Notes under the pieces: model-generated | The model's input: only the letters and a program-made list of their open reading frames with translations | What the model was told of the DNA's origin: nothing | Databases searched by the model: none | Program-made: the position numbers and the translations under genes | DNA from: Pectobacterium polaris | GTDB lineage: Bacteria; Pseudomonadota; Gammaproteobacteria; Enterobacterales; Enterobacteriaceae | Assembly: GCF_002307355.1 (NCBI RefSeq) | Contig: NZ_CP017481.1 | Coordinates: 1,550,001-1,614,000, forward strand | DNA length: 64,000 bases | Direction: 5' to 3' | Part shown: positions 38,539 to 48,377 of the stretch, piece by piece | Layout of the letters: each line of letters begins with the position of its first letter | Position numbering within the stretch: position 1 is the stretch's first letter

Positions 38539-38574
38539 CTTTATTCTTTTGCCACAATGACGAGATGACGAACG

Positions 38575-39012
38575 ATGTCGATTGAAATCCCCAAATCCGT
38601 ACTTCCATTGTTTCACGCGGCAGGCTGGCCGCGTACTGAAGCGCAATCAGTTCCGCCGTTTGTGCCTGAGCATCATCCGGCCTCTGCCATCCTGCTCGCG
38701 TTCAGCGGGCTGACGGTTGGGGAGTGCGATGCAGGAGAAGAGTGTGCCACCAGCGATATCGTTTTTGGCGGCAAGGAAGGTTTGCAGCAGGATGAAACGC
38801 TGCTGGAATGGCAACGTATTCTGGAAACAACGTTGATTCTTGTCGGCGAAACCCATCATGCGCACGGTGCTCTGCTGATGGATAACGTGGGAGTCTGCTA
38901 CGGCATGAGCTTTGTAGATGATTCATTCTGGTTTGAAGGTGCGTCTTTCGGTGTCGCCGTTGAACGTATTCTGCTTGGCCGCAGGGGGAAAGAGATGCGG
39001 CGGCCAGACTAG
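38575..39012 (+). CDS. SUKH-3-like immunity protein
   Basis: 145 aa. The pattern matches the SUKH-3 branch of the SUKH (SMI1/KNR4-like) superfamily: LFHAAGWPRTEAQS at the N-terminus, LLAFSGLTVGECDAGEECATSDIVF, then LVGETHHAHGALLMDNVGVCYGMSF and the C-terminal FEGASFGVAVERILLGRRG helix. SUKH proteins are immunity partners for varied polymorphic toxins. No toxin gene is adjacent, so this is an orphan immunity gene, either left after toxin loss or kept for protection against kin. It ends 278 bp before parC. Confidence 0.7.
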   Translation: MSIEIPKSVLPLFHAAGWPRTEAQSVPPFVPEHHPASAILLAFSGLTVGECDAGEECATSDIVFGGKEGLQQDETLLEWQRILETTLILVGETHHAHGALLMDNVGVCYGMSFVDDSFWFEGASFGVAVERILLGRRGKEMRRPD

Positions 39013-39290
39013 CCGTCAATTTCCATCTATGGTGAAACGATTACCGCCGATCATCCGAGCGTTCATCGCTACCGCTAACGACTTTCTCCGGCAGCCGTCG
39101 GATTCACACCGATCATCGTCCGGTGTGATGATTTTCTGAGACGACAGCGTTCCCTGTAGCGTGATTGGCTGCGAATGGTTCCCTGTGACATCACCTCATC
39201 AGATAAGGTACTATTCCCGCCAAACATACCGCCGCTATGGCGTGCCGGAAAGCGTAACCATCGCGCCGCGATGTGAGGGAAGTGAGATAA

Positions 39291-41561
39291 ATGAGTGAGA
39301 TGACTCATGACGGCGCAGAAAGCCTTGCGCTGCGCACGTTTACCGAAAATGCATACCTAAATTATTCCATGTACGTCATCATGGACAGGGCATTGCCGTT
39401 CATTGGCGATGGCCTGAAGCCTGTGCAGCGTCGTATCGTGTATGCGATGTCCGAGCTGGGATTGAATGCCAGCGCCAAGTTTAAAAAATCTGCCCGTACC
39501 GTGGGTGACGTGCTGGGTAAATACCACCCGCACGGCGACAGCGCCTGCTATGAAGCGATGGTGCTGATGGCACAGCCGTTCTCTTATCGCTATCCGCTGG
39601 TGGATGGTCAGGGGAACTGGGGCGCGCCGGACGATCCGAAATCCTTCGCCGCCATGCGTTATACCGAATCGCGGCTGTCTAAATATGCGGAACTGCTGCT
39701 GTCCGAACTCGGGCAGGGCACGGTCGATTACACCCCGAACTTTGACGGCACGATGCAAGAGCCGAAGATGCTGCCTGCGCGTCTGCCGAATATTCTGCTG
39801 AATGGCACCACCGGGATCGCCGTCGGCATGGCCACGGACATACCGCCGCACAACGTGCGTGAAGTCGCCGCCGCCGCCGTGATGCTGCTGGAAAACCCGA
39901 AGGCCTCGCTGGAAGAGTTATTGCAGCATGTTCAAGGGCCGGATTTCCCGACGGAAGCCGAAATCATCACGCCACGCGATGAAGTGCGCAAACTCTACCA
40001 GAATGGCCGTGGTTCCGTGCGTATGCGCGCGGTGTGGAAGAAAGAAGACGGTGATGTTGTGATTACCGCGCTGCCACATCAGGTTTCCGGTGCCAAAGTG
40101 CTGGAGCAGATTGCCAGCCAGATGCGTGCGAAGAAGCTGCCGATGGTGGAAGACTTGCGTGATGAATCCGATCACGAGAATCCAACCCGTTTGGTGCTGG
40201 TGCCACGTTCAAACCGGATCGATATGGATCAGGTGATGAACCACCTGTTCGCCACGACCGATCTGGAAAAAAGCTATCGCGTTAACATGAACATGATCGG
40301 TCTGGATGGTCGTCCTAGCGTGAAAGGGCTGGTCGAGATCCTGAGCGAATGGCTGGTCTTCCGTCGTGACACCGTGTGTCGCCGCCTGAACTACCGTCTG
40401 GAAAAAGTGCTCAAGCGCCTGCATATCCTTGAAGGTTTGCTGGTCGCGTTCCTGAATATTGATGAAGTCATTCATATCATCCGCACGGAAGATGAGCCGA
40501 AGCCCGTTCTGATGCGCCAGTTCAGCCTGAGTGAAACACAGGCTGAAGCGATCCTGGAGCTGAAATTACGTCATTTGGCCAAGCTGGAAGAGGTGAAAAT
40601 CCGCGGTGAGCAGGGCGATTTGGCAAAAGAGCGCGATCAGCTTCAAGCACTGTTGGCGTCAGACCGTAAGCTCAGCAACCTGATTAAGAAAGAAATTCAG
40701 TCCGATGCGCAAGCCTATGGTGACGATCGTCGTTCACCGCTGCGTGAGCGTGGCGAAGCGAAAGCGATGAGCGAGCACGACTTTGTGCCGTCCGAACCCG
40801 TTACCATTGTGCTGTCGGAAATGGGCTGGGTACGCAGCGCGAAAGGGCATGACATCGATCCTGCCGGACTGAGTTATAAAGCGGGCGATAGCTTCCGTGC
40901 CGCCGCGAAAGGCAAGAGCAATCAGCCTGTGGTGTTCATTGACTCCACCGGCCGCAGCTATGCGCTGGATCCGATCACGCTGCCTTCTGCACGCGGTCAG
41001 GGTGAGCCGCTGACGGGTAAACTCACGCCGCCGCCGGGCGCGACGATTGAACAGGTGCTGATGGCCGCAGACGATCAGCCGCTGCTGATGGCATCCGATG
41101 CGGGCTACGGCTTCGTGTGTACCTTCAACGATCTGGTCGCGCGTAACCGCGCGGGTAAAGCGATTATTACGCTGCCGGATAACGCGAAGGCGCTGGCACC
41201 GATCGAGATCAACGGCGACGATAACCTGCTGATGGCGATCACCGCCGCAGGCAGAATGCTACTGTTCCCTGTCTCCGATCTGCCACAGCTGTCGAAAGGC
41301 AAGGGCAACAAGATCGTATCTATCTCCTCGGCTGATTTTGCGGAAGGCAAAGACCGTCTGACCTGGCTGTATCTGCTGCCACCACAGGCGTCAGTCACGC
41401 TGTACTTCGGTAAGCGTAAGCTGGTGCTGCGTCCAAACGAGCTTCAGAAGTATCAGGGCGAGCGTGGACGGAAAGGCACGTTGCTGCGTGGGCTACAGCG
41501 TATCGACCGGATTGAGGTGGATGCACCGCAGCAAATTAGCACCGGCAGCAGCGAAGAATAA
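39291..41561 (+). CDS. parC: DNA topoisomerase IV subunit A ParC
   Basis: 756-aa breakage-reunion subunit of topoisomerase IV. The catalytic Tyr is Y124 in [14 protein letters not shown]. The quinolone-resistance positions read S84 and E88 ([10 protein letters not shown]), equivalent to wild-type S80 and E84 of E. coli, so no target mutation is seen. The C-terminal beta-pinwheel blades are present ([42 protein letters not shown]). Its N-terminus ([11 protein letters not shown]) is slightly longer than the E. coli start. A terminator follows and plsC begins 150 bp on. Confidence 0.98.
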   Translation: MSEMTHDGAESLALRTFTENAYLNYSMYVIMDRALPFIGDGLKPVQRRIVYAMSELGLNASAKFKKSARTVGDVLGKYHPHGDSACYEAMVLMAQPFSYRYPLVDGQGNWGAPDDPKSFAAMRYTESRLSKYAELLLSELGQGTVDYTPNFDGTMQEPKMLPARLPNILLNGTTGIAVGMATDIPPHNVREVAAAAVMLLENPKASLEELLQHVQGPDFPTEAEIITPRDEVRKLYQNGRGSVRMRAVWKKEDGDVVITALPHQVSGAKVLEQIASQMRAKKLPMVEDLRDESDHENPTRLVLVPRSNRIDMDQVMNHLFATTDLEKSYRVNMNMIGLDGRPSVKGLVEILSEWLVFRRDTVCRRLNYRLEKVLKRLHILEGLLVAFLNIDEVIHIIRTEDEPKPVLMRQFSLSETQAEAILELKLRHLAKLEEVKIRGEQGDLAKERDQLQALLASDRKLSNLIKKEIQSDAQAYGDDRRSPLRERGEAKAMSEHDFVPSEPVTIVLSEMGWVRSAKGHDIDPAGLSYKAGDSFRAAAKGKSNQPVVFIDSTGRSYALDPITLPSARGQGEPLTGKLTPPPGATIEQVLMAADDQPLLMASDAGYGFVCTFNDLVARNRAGKAIITLPDNAKALAPIEINGDDNLLMAITAAGRMLLFPVSDLPQLSKGKGNKIVSISSADFAEGKDRLTWLYLLPPQASVTLYFGKRKLVLRPNELQKYQGERGRKGTLLRGLQRIDRIEVDAPQQISTGSSEE

Positions 41562-41588
41562 CGCCTCCGTATTGTCTTGTGCATGTTG

Positions 41589-41618
41589 AGAAAGGCGGTG
41601 TCATACCGCCTTTCTTTA
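41589..41618 (+). terminator. Terminator of parC
   Basis: GAAAGGCGG, 7-nt loop (TGTCATA), CCGCCTTTC then TTTAG. Confidence 0.85.
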
Positions 41619-41711
41619 GTTTCCAGTTGCCATCCCGCCGCAAATTGAATCACCGTGTGTTTTAGCGCGGAATCGCTATACTAGCGGCGGCTGTCGGCTA
41701 ATGAGGTTGCT

Positions 41712-42449
41712 ATGTTATCCATTTTGCGTTTTTTTATTGTCATTATATTTTCGATTTTGATCTGTATTTTTGGCTTGTTTTACTGCCTGTTCAGCCCTCG
41801 AAATCCCCGCCATGTCGCGACCTTCGGCCATCTTTTTGGTCGCTTGTCCGTGGTGTTTGGCCTGAAAGTAGAAATGCGGATACCGGAAGAAGCTGCGCAT
41901 TACGGCAACTGCATCTATATCGCGAATCATCAGAACAACTACGATATGGTCACGGTATCTAGCGCGGTTCAGCCTCGTACCGTTACCGTAGGCAAGAAAA
42001 GCCTGCTGTGGATCCCGTTCTTCGGGCCACTGTATTGGCTGACGGGTAACTTGCTGATTGACCGTGAAAACCGCGCTAAAGCGCATGGCACCATTGCCCA
42101 GGTTGTGAAGCATATTAAAGAACGCAACACGTCTATCTGGATGTTCCCCGAAGGTACGCGCAGCCGTGGACGCGGCCTGATGCCCTTCAAAACCGGTGCC
42201 TTTCATGCTGCGATTAGCGCAGACGTGCCAGTTGTGCCGATTTGCGTTTCTACGACCAGCAATAAGGTGAAGTTGAACCGCTGGAATAACGGACTCGTTA
42301 TCGTAGAAATGTTGCCACCCATCGATACCCGCGCATATACCAAAGAGCAGGTTCGCGAGCTGGCTGCACATTGCCATGATGTGATGGCTGCCAAGATTGC
42401 GGAACTGGATGCGGAAGTCGCGGCGCGCGAAGCAGCAGACAAAAAATAA
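41712..42449 (+). CDS. plsC: 1-acylglycerol-3-phosphate O-acyltransferase PlsC
   Basis: 245-aa inner-membrane acyltransferase that converts lysophosphatidate to phosphatidate. N-terminal membrane segment (FFIVIIFSILICIFGLFYCLF), catalytic HX4D motif NHQNNYD (H73, D78), and the substrate motif FPEGTRSRG at 143-151. VPICVSTTSNKV is block IV. The C-terminal tail is rich in Ala, Glu and Lys. Position after parC and before ftsP is the conserved order. Confidence 0.97.
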   Translation: MLSILRFFIVIIFSILICIFGLFYCLFSPRNPRHVATFGHLFGRLSVVFGLKVEMRIPEEAAHYGNCIYIANHQNNYDMVTVSSAVQPRTVTVGKKSLLWIPFFGPLYWLTGNLLIDRENRAKAHGTIAQVVKHIKERNTSIWMFPEGTRSRGRGLMPFKTGAFHAAISADVPVVPICVSTTSNKVKLNRWNNGLVIVEMLPPIDTRAYTKEQVRELAAHCHDVMAAKIAELDAEVAAREAADKK

Positions 42450-42551
42450 AATTATCCCATCGAGTTACTCGATTATTTCTTCCGATTGTCTATTCAAGCA
42501 CGAATCGGAAGATAAACTTTGCTTACGGTTTATTGGATTTACGGAGTCATT

Positions 42552-43967
42552 ATGTCACTCAGCCGACGTCAGTTTATTCAGGCATCGGGCATTGCGTTAT
42601 GTGCGGGTATGACGCCACTGGCAGCCAAAGCCAGTGGGAATCCCGGCGCATTGCCGATACCGCCATTACTGGAGTCGCGCCGAGGCCAGCCTCTTTTTCT
42701 GACCATGCAGCGTGCCCATTGGGCATTTTCCGGTGACCGTAAGACCTCCATTTGGGGAATCAATGGCCGCTATTTAGGGCCGACGGTGCGAGTGTATGAC
42801 GGCGACGACGTTAAGCTGATTTACAGTAACCGCCTGAATGAGCCTGTCGCGATGACGATCGGCGGGTTGCAGGTGCCGGGGCCGCTGATGGGTGGCGCGG
42901 CTCGTATCATTTCTCCAGGAAACGACTGGTCACCAGTGTTGCCCGTTCGTCAGCCCGCGTCGACCTGCTGGTATCATGCGAATACGCCGAACCGCATGGC
43001 CCCGCATATCTATAACGGGCTGGCTGGGCTATGGCTGGTGGAAGACAGCACCAGTAAATCCCTGCCGCTGCCCAATCACTACGGTGTCGATGATTTCCCG
43101 TTGATTATTCAGGATAAACGACTGGATAACTTTGGTGTCCCTCTCTATAACCCGCCTTCTAACGGTGGGTTCGTGGGTGACTCGCTGCTGGTCAACGGCG
43201 TGCAGAATCCCTTTGTTGAAGTGTCCCGTGGTTGGGTTCGCCTGAGATTATTGAACGCCTCGAACTCCCGGCGTTACGTGATGCGGTTGAGCGATGGGCG
43301 AGCGATGCATGTGATCGCCAGCGATCAAGGGTTGCTACCGGCACCGATGGCGGTGAACCAACTTTCTCTCGCGCCCGGCGAACGGCGCGAAATTCTGGTC
43401 GACATGTCGCAAGGCGAAGAAGTCACGCTGACGGCAGGTGAGTCGGCTGGGATTATGGATCGCCTGCGCGGGTTGTTTGAGCCTTCCAGCATCCTGATTT
43501 CGACTCAAATACTTACGTTGAAGCCGACAGGGCTGTTGCCATTAGTCACGGATAACCTGCCGATGCGTTTGCTGGCCGACAACATCATTGAAGGCAGCAT
43601 CAGCCGCACGCGCGAATTCCGACTGGGTGACAGCCTGCCCGGCATCAACGGTGCGATGTGGGACATGACGCGTGCCGATGTACAAACCCAGCTTGGCCGC
43701 TGTGAGCGCTGGATTATCCACGCCGACACGGCGCAGGCTTTCCACATTCAGGGCGTCAAGTTCCTGGTGCGCAGCGCGAATGGTAGACCACCGGCGGTGG
43801 AAGACAGCGGCTGGAAAGATACGGTGTGGGTGGATAACGATGTCGAGCTGCTGGTTTATTTCACGCAGCCTTCCTCACTGGCGTTCCCTTTCCTGTATTA
43901 CAGCCAAACGTTGGAACTGGCCGATCGCGGCTCGACGGGACAGCTCATCGTACAGTCTGCGATGTAA
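42552..43967 (+). CDS. ftsP: Cell division protein FtsP (SufI)
   Basis: 471-aa periplasmic protein of the multicopper-oxidase fold that stabilises the divisome under stress. It has a textbook Tat signal (SRRQFIQASGIALCAGMTPLAAKA). Cupredoxin segments are recognisable (SIWGINGRYLGPTVRVYDGDDV; WYHANTPNRMAPHIYNGLAGLWLVED; FPFLYYSQTLELADRGSTGQLIVQSAM), and the C-terminal Cys-His copper cluster is absent, as in E. coli SufI. The frame opens at 42519, but ACGGAGT sits 6-12 nt before the ATG at 42552. Confidence 0.95.
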   Translation: MSLSRRQFIQASGIALCAGMTPLAAKASGNPGALPIPPLLESRRGQPLFLTMQRAHWAFSGDRKTSIWGINGRYLGPTVRVYDGDDVKLIYSNRLNEPVAMTIGGLQVPGPLMGGAARIISPGNDWSPVLPVRQPASTCWYHANTPNRMAPHIYNGLAGLWLVEDSTSKSLPLPNHYGVDDFPLIIQDKRLDNFGVPLYNPPSNGGFVGDSLLVNGVQNPFVEVSRGWVRLRLLNASNSRRYVMRLSDGRAMHVIASDQGLLPAPMAVNQLSLAPGERREILVDMSQGEEVTLTAGESAGIMDRLRGLFEPSSILISTQILTLKPTGLLPLVTDNLPMRLLADNIIEGSISRTREFRLGDSLPGINGAMWDMTRADVQTQLGRCERWIIHADTAQAFHIQGVKFLVRSANGRPPAVEDSGWKDTVWVDNDVELLVYFTQPSSLAFPFLYYSQTLELADRGSTGQLIVQSAM

Positions 43968-44353
43968 ACCAACCTATAGCCTGCCTGCTTCTCCGCGTGA
44001 CCTCTCCGCCGTGACAAAGGTGACGGCTGCCCCGTCTGATGCGCCGCTCGCTCGTCAGACGGCAACGCTTCCGAGACTTATCTGTTTCTTAATGTGATCC
44101 ACCTCTATTCAGACAAACCAAAATTAAAGATGCGAAGCCGTGCGGACGATACCTTATATATTGATGTTGCTATTAATTAAGGGTGAATTGCGTTTTGCGT
44201 TGCGTGCTGCTTCGGGTCTGATTCGTGCTAAAAGAACATTTTTTATTACAACAATGTCAGCGTCCGAGCGTTTCGTTTCGCTATGAAATCAGGTTCACTT
44301 TCTGTTTTAACCTGTACGTAGCCAGAACGCTGCGTCACTAAAAGGGCTGCACT
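43968..44353. other. Intergenic region (386 bp)
   Basis: Follows ftsP. One inverted repeat CCGTCTGA (44032-44039) / TCAGACGG (44055-44062) could be the ftsP 3' structure, without a U tract. The rest is the upstream region of the GntR gene; nothing else recognised. Confidence 0.45.
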
Positions 44354-45091
44354 ATGCGGGAATTACTGCTTTGGGTCAGAGATCAGCTGGCTGGAGCGCC
44401 GTCGGCGCCTCGCTACATGCAGCTCGCGTCGTTGCTTGAATCAGAAATCAGCCGTCGTAAGACATTATCCGGCCAGTTCTTACCCGCCGAAAGACTGATT
44501 GCACAGCAGTTGGGATTATCACGCGTAACGGTTTCCCGTTCCCTGTCACTGCTGGAAGAAAAAGGGCTGATTGTGCGCCAGCAAGGGGTGGGAACCCGCG
44601 TAGCTCAACGACTTAACTACGCGTTGAGCGCTGAGGATGAAGGGTTCACCGCGCTGATATTGAAACAAGGCGGCGTCGCTGGCAGCCTCTGGTTAGAAAA
44701 AGCAATACAAGTTCCCCCTGCTGCCATCGCCGCGAAAATGTCTCTGCCGGAAGGCGAGGCCGTCACCTATCTGCGACGCGTCCGGCTCAGCAATAGCGAG
44801 CCCGTTTCGCTGGAAACCACCTGGATACCGCAAGAATTCCTACCTGATCCCGAAGCGCTTGAGCAGTCTCTCTATCAGTATTGGATGACGCGTGGCATCA
44901 CACCGGACAAGAAACGCTATCGTTTCAAAGCGATTGCCTGTACGGCAGAAATCGCTGCGCTTCTTGGTATTGCGGCGGAGGCTCCAGCGTTGTATTGCGA
45001 ACTGCATGTTTATAACGAACGGGGTGAACTGCTTGAATACAGCGAAGCACATTGCCGTAGCGATGTGTATGAGATTCAGTTCGCTGATTAG
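44354..45091 (+). CDS. GntR family (HutC/UTRA) transcriptional regulator
   Basis: 245 aa. The winged HTH covers about residues 20-85 (LIAQQLGLSRVTVSRSLSLLEEKGLIVRQQGVGTRVA). The UTRA ligand domain follows (AKMSLPEGEAVTYLRRVRLSNSEPVSLETTWIP...LYCELHVYNERGELLEYSEAHCRSDVYEIQF). UTRA domains bind phosphosugars, histidine-path compounds or other small molecules. It stands alone, convergent with dkgA; no obvious target gene is adjacent. Confidence 0.9.
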   Translation: MRELLLWVRDQLAGAPSAPRYMQLASLLESEISRRKTLSGQFLPAERLIAQQLGLSRVTVSRSLSLLEEKGLIVRQQGVGTRVAQRLNYALSAEDEGFTALILKQGGVAGSLWLEKAIQVPPAAIAAKMSLPEGEAVTYLRRVRLSNSEPVSLETTWIPQEFLPDPEALEQSLYQYWMTRGITPDKKRYRFKAIACTAEIAALLGIAAEAPALYCELHVYNERGELLEYSEAHCRSDVYEIQFAD

Positions 45092-45097
45092 ATGAGA

Positions 45098-45130
45098 AGA
45101 AAAATGCCAGCCCGGTGAAGGCTGGCATCG
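45098..45130 (-). terminator. Terminator of dkgA
   Basis: Minus strand: ATGCCAGCC, 7-nt loop, GGCTGGCAT then TTTTCTTC. Placed between the convergent GntR gene and dkgA; the U tract faces the dkgA side transcript. Confidence 0.88.
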
Positions 45131-45145
45131 AAGGTGGAGTAGCTC

Positions 45146-45973
45146 TTAGTCGTTTCTCGGTTCGTCAGGGTCTGATCCCAGACGTTTCCCGCAGTCCAGC
45201 TTGGCAATTTCACTGAGCTCGTCTTTATCCAGACGGAAATCAAACACCTCGAAGTTTTCCTTGATACGCGACGGCGTGACCGATTTAGGAATCACCACCA
45301 GCCCACTGTCCAGATGCCAGCGGATCACGATCTGTGCCGGCGTTTTGCCGTATTTTGTCGCCAGTTTACGGATAATCGGATGGTCGAAGACGCCTTCGCC
45401 ACCCTGCGCCAGCGGGCTCCAGGATTCTGTTTGGATATGGTGAGTAGCATTCCAGGCGTGGAGCTGTCTTTGCTGAAGAAGAGGGTGTAGCTCGACCTGA
45501 TCGATGACCGGCAGTACGCCCGTTTCTTCTTTTAGCCGCTGTAAATGGTGAATATGGAAATTACTGACGCCGATACTTTTCGCCAGACCCTGTTCCTGGA
45601 GTTTGATGAGTCCGCGCCAGGCATCCACGAAGGTGTTCTGTTGCGGGAGCGGCCAGTGAATCAGGTAGAGATCGATATAATCTAACCGAAGTTTTCTCAG
45701 GCTTTCTTCCAGCGCTTTTTGGGGATCGGTGTGATCGCCATTCCAGAGCTTAGTGGTGATGAACACCTCTTCACGCGGCAGGTTCGCGGAACTCAGTGCC
45801 TGACCAACGGCCTCCTCGTTCTTATAAATCGCGGCGGTATCGATCGCCCGATAACCGATGGACAATGCTTCAGTCACGGCGATCACCGTGTCCTCACTGC
45901 TTGCTCGCCAGACACCAAGGCCCAACTGGGGCATGATATTGCCGTCCGCCAGCTTAACTTTCGGTTGCGTCAT
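45146..45973 (-). CDS. dkgA: 2,5-diketo-D-gluconic acid reductase A / methylglyoxal reductase DkgA
   Basis: 275-aa aldo/keto reductase. Catalytic tetrad D45, Y50, K75 and H106 (in DTAAIYKNEEA, TTKLWN, LIHWPLP). IRWHLDSGLVVIPKSVTPSRIKENFEVFDF binds NADPH. Acts on 2,5-diketogluconate, methylglyoxal and beta-keto esters. It lies downstream of yqhD on the same strand, as in E. coli where YqhC induces both in response to aldehydes; here 282 bp and a terminator-like hairpin separate them. Confidence 0.96.
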   Translation of the reverse strand: MTQPKVKLADGNIMPQLGLGVWRASSEDTVIAVTEALSIGYRAIDTAAIYKNEEAVGQALSSANLPREEVFITTKLWNGDHTDPQKALEESLRKLRLDYIDLYLIHWPLPQQNTFVDAWRGLIKLQEQGLAKSIGVSNFHIHHLQRLKEETGVLPVIDQVELHPLLQQRQLHAWNATHHIQTESWSPLAQGGEGVFDHPIIRKLATKYGKTPAQIVIRWHLDSGLVVIPKSVTPSRIKENFEVFDFRLDKDELSEIAKLDCGKRLGSDPDEPRND

Positions 45974-46136
45974 CTCATTCTCCTTTTATATCCGTTAATC
46001 CATAAAAGTATCATAGGGTTAACTGGATGGGCGACCTGTTCATATCACGGGCATAGGGCCACGTGATCCCTCGCAGGAACAGGCATATGATTTCATTCTA
46101 GTAGAAAAATTCGTCGGCTATACATTGCATGATGAT

Positions 46137-46160
46137 AAAGGGAGCCGATTGGCTCCCTTT
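46137..46160 (-). terminator. Terminator of yqhD
   Basis: AAAGGGAGCC-GATT-GGCTCCCTTT, perfect 10-bp stem, followed on the minus strand by ATCATC. It lies about 95 bp beyond the yqhD stop and upstream of dkgA. Confidence 0.75.
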
Positions 46161-46255
46161 AACAGACACAGCATTGAGGGTATATCATCTGATATAGGCG
46201 TGGTTTAAACGATAGCGTTTTCTCCTGTCACTCGAATGATTTGGGTCAGAGGCGC

Positions 46256-47419
46256 TTAACGCGCCGCCTCGTAAATCTTCTGGCTTTCTTCCAGCGTGAT
46301 GTCGCGATGCTCGCCCAGCGCAGTCAGGCCGTGCTCGCTGAGTTTGGCAACCAGCGTCGGAATGGAACTGCCATCCAACTGATAGTCAGACAGGCGGGTC
46401 GGCACGCCCATTGTCTCGAAGAAGTGACGCGTAGCGGCAATCGCGCCGTCGATGCGTTGATCTTCGCTACCGTCACGCAGGTTCCAGACGCGCTCGGCGT
46501 ATTGCAGCAGCTTGTCGCGCTTCTGGGCTTTTCTTGCCGTCAGCATGGCAGGCAGAACGATAGCCAGCGTCTGGGCATGGTCAAGACCGTGCAGCGCCGT
46601 TAATTCGTGTCCCAGCATGTGGGTTGACCAGTCCTGTGGCACACCGGCGCCAATCAGGCCGTTCAACGCCATGGTGGCGCTCCACATCACATTGGCTCTG
46701 ACCTTGTAGTTCTCCGGTTCAGCCAGTGCGCGCGGGCCTTCTTCAACCAGCGTCAGCAGTAAACCTTCCGCAAAACGGTCCTGTACTTTGGCATCGACGG
46801 AATACGTCAGGTACTGCTCAACGGTGTGAACGAAGGCATCGACCACGCCGTTTGCGATCTGGCGAGCGGGCAGGGTGTAGGTTACGACCGGATCGAGCAC
46901 GGCGAAAAGCGGCTGCGTATGGCGTGAACGGAAAGCGAGCTTATCGTTGGTCGATTTACGCGTGATAACCGCGCCGTTGTTGGATTCCGAACCGGTCGCT
47001 GGCAGGGTGAGCACCGCCGCCATCGCGACGCCGCGATCGATTTCCGCGCCACCCGTTTGCAGAATATGCCACGGGTCTTGTGCAGCCTGATAGTCCGCAG
47101 CAGCAGCGATAAATTTCGTGCCATCAACCACAGAGCCACCGCCAACTGCCAGCAGGAAGTCAATCTTCTCCGCTCGGACGACCTCGACGGCTTTCATCAG
47201 CGTTTCGTAAGTCGGGTTCGGCTCAATGCCGGAAAACTCACGGACATTGCGACCTTCTAAGGCACGATAGACCTGATCCAGCACGCCATTGTGCTTCACG
47301 CTGCCGCCGCCGTAGGTGATGAGGATACGAGCATCGGCAGGAATTTCTTTGCCTAATTCAGCAATCTGGCCTTCGCCAAACAAAATCTTGGTAGGGGTAT
47401 GGAGTGTGAAATTTAGCAT
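46256..47419 (-). CDS. yqhD: NADPH-dependent aldehyde reductase / alcohol dehydrogenase YqhD
   Basis: 387-aa iron/zinc-dependent alcohol dehydrogenase (family III) that reduces short-chain and lipid-peroxidation aldehydes with NADPH. TYGGGSVKHNGVLDQV and LAVGGGSVVDGTKFIA are cofactor-binding motifs. The metal site is made by DAFVHTVEQYLTY and the HMLGHELTALHGLDHAQTLAIVLPAML His-rich stretch. It starts 3 bp after the nitroreductase stop on the same strand, so the two are one operon under yqhC. Confidence 0.96.
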   Translation of the reverse strand: MLNFTLHTPTKILFGEGQIAELGKEIPADARILITYGGGSVKHNGVLDQVYRALEGRNVREFSGIEPNPTYETLMKAVEVVRAEKIDFLLAVGGGSVVDGTKFIAAAADYQAAQDPWHILQTGGAEIDRGVAMAAVLTLPATGSESNNGAVITRKSTNDKLAFRSRHTQPLFAVLDPVVTYTLPARQIANGVVDAFVHTVEQYLTYSVDAKVQDRFAEGLLLTLVEEGPRALAEPENYKVRANVMWSATMALNGLIGAGVPQDWSTHMLGHELTALHGLDHAQTLAIVLPAMLTARKAQKRDKLLQYAERVWNLRDGSEDQRIDGAIAATRHFFETMGVPTRLSDYQLDGSSIPTLVAKLSEHGLTALGEHRDITLEESQKIYEAAR

Positions 47420-47422
47420 AGG

Positions 47423-48163
47423 TTATTTGTCCAGTTTAAAGCCCTGTTGGAGGATCGCGGGCAAGACTTTCGGGAAGTAAATGTGCTGATAGTAGCTGGC
47501 GGTGTTATCACCCCAGTTCTCGCCGTCTGTGCGGCTGGTTTGCTGCCAGTGTGCCACCAGCGTTTGGTTATATTGCTCAATCGCCGCAGGCAGAACGTCC
47601 TGATGATAGGTTTCATCATGGCGGAAGGAATTCAGCGGCAGGCGCGGTTTCTGATGCGCCGGGGTATCCACGTAGCCGATCGCGACGCCTGCAACGGGGA
47701 ACGTCAGTTCAGGCAGTTCCAGAAAGTCGATCATCGCCTGTGGGTCGCGACGAATACCGCCAATTGGGACGATGCCCAGCCCAAACGAGCGTGCGGCGGC
47801 CATCAGCGTGCCGAGCGCGATGCCGACATCTGTTGTACCGGAAATCAGGCTTTCGAGGCTTTCATGCGCGTGCTGTTGCTTGTCGCTCATGGCAATCCCA
47901 ACCTGCGTTTTATGCATATCCAGCACCACGGTAATGAAGACCGGTGCCTGAGCAATCCACGGCTGACCGCCAGCCAATTCGGCAATGCGTGCTTTGCGTT
48001 CCGGGTCGCGGGTGACGATGAGCGAGACCTGCTGAGAGTTCACGGAGGTCGGTGCCAGATGTGCAGACTGAATAATGGCATCCAGCACGTCATCGGGAAT
48101 CGCTTTATCAAGATAGCTACGTTCACTGCGGTGTGAGGTGAACAGCTCAATCGTTTTATTCAT
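47423..48163 (-). CDS. NfsA-like nitroreductase family protein
   Basis: 246-aa FMN-dependent NADPH nitroreductase fold. FTSHRSERSYLDKAIPDDVLDAIIQSAHLAPTSVNSQQ is the FMN phosphate segment. GLGIVPIGGIRRDPQAMIDFLELPELTFPVAGVAIGYVD is the second FMN segment. Probably reduces nitro-aromatics or quinones. The frame extends to 48232, but the ATG at 48163 gives the conserved MNKTIELFTSHRSER start with GGGAAA upstream. E. coli has no nitroreductase here; its addition just upstream of yqhD, 3 bp away, and divergent from yqhC enlarges the aldehyde/electrophile-response unit. Confidence 0.88.
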   Translation of the reverse strand: MNKTIELFTSHRSERSYLDKAIPDDVLDAIIQSAHLAPTSVNSQQVSLIVTRDPERKARIAELAGGQPWIAQAPVFITVVLDMHKTQVGIAMSDKQQHAHESLESLISGTTDVGIALGTLMAAARSFGLGIVPIGGIRRDPQAMIDFLELPELTFPVAGVAIGYVDTPAHQKPRLPLNSFRHDETYHQDVLPAAIEQYNQTLVAHWQQTSRTDGENWGDNTASYYQHIYFPKVLPAILQQGFKLDK

Positions 48164-48377
48164 GTCTTTTCCCGTGGGATGAGGGGATGGCGGTATGCTC
48201 AATATTGTCATCAACCTACGTAAGACGTTCAATGCACATTTCTGTTTGGTTGTTGCCTATTTCTACAAAATATAGGAGAAAAGGGTGATAATAGTTCGCA
48301 GGTATGTCATTTTGTTTCTTCTGTCAGGAGAGAGGCTTCGGACAGGAAACGCGAACCCGTAGCGAGAGAACACCATT

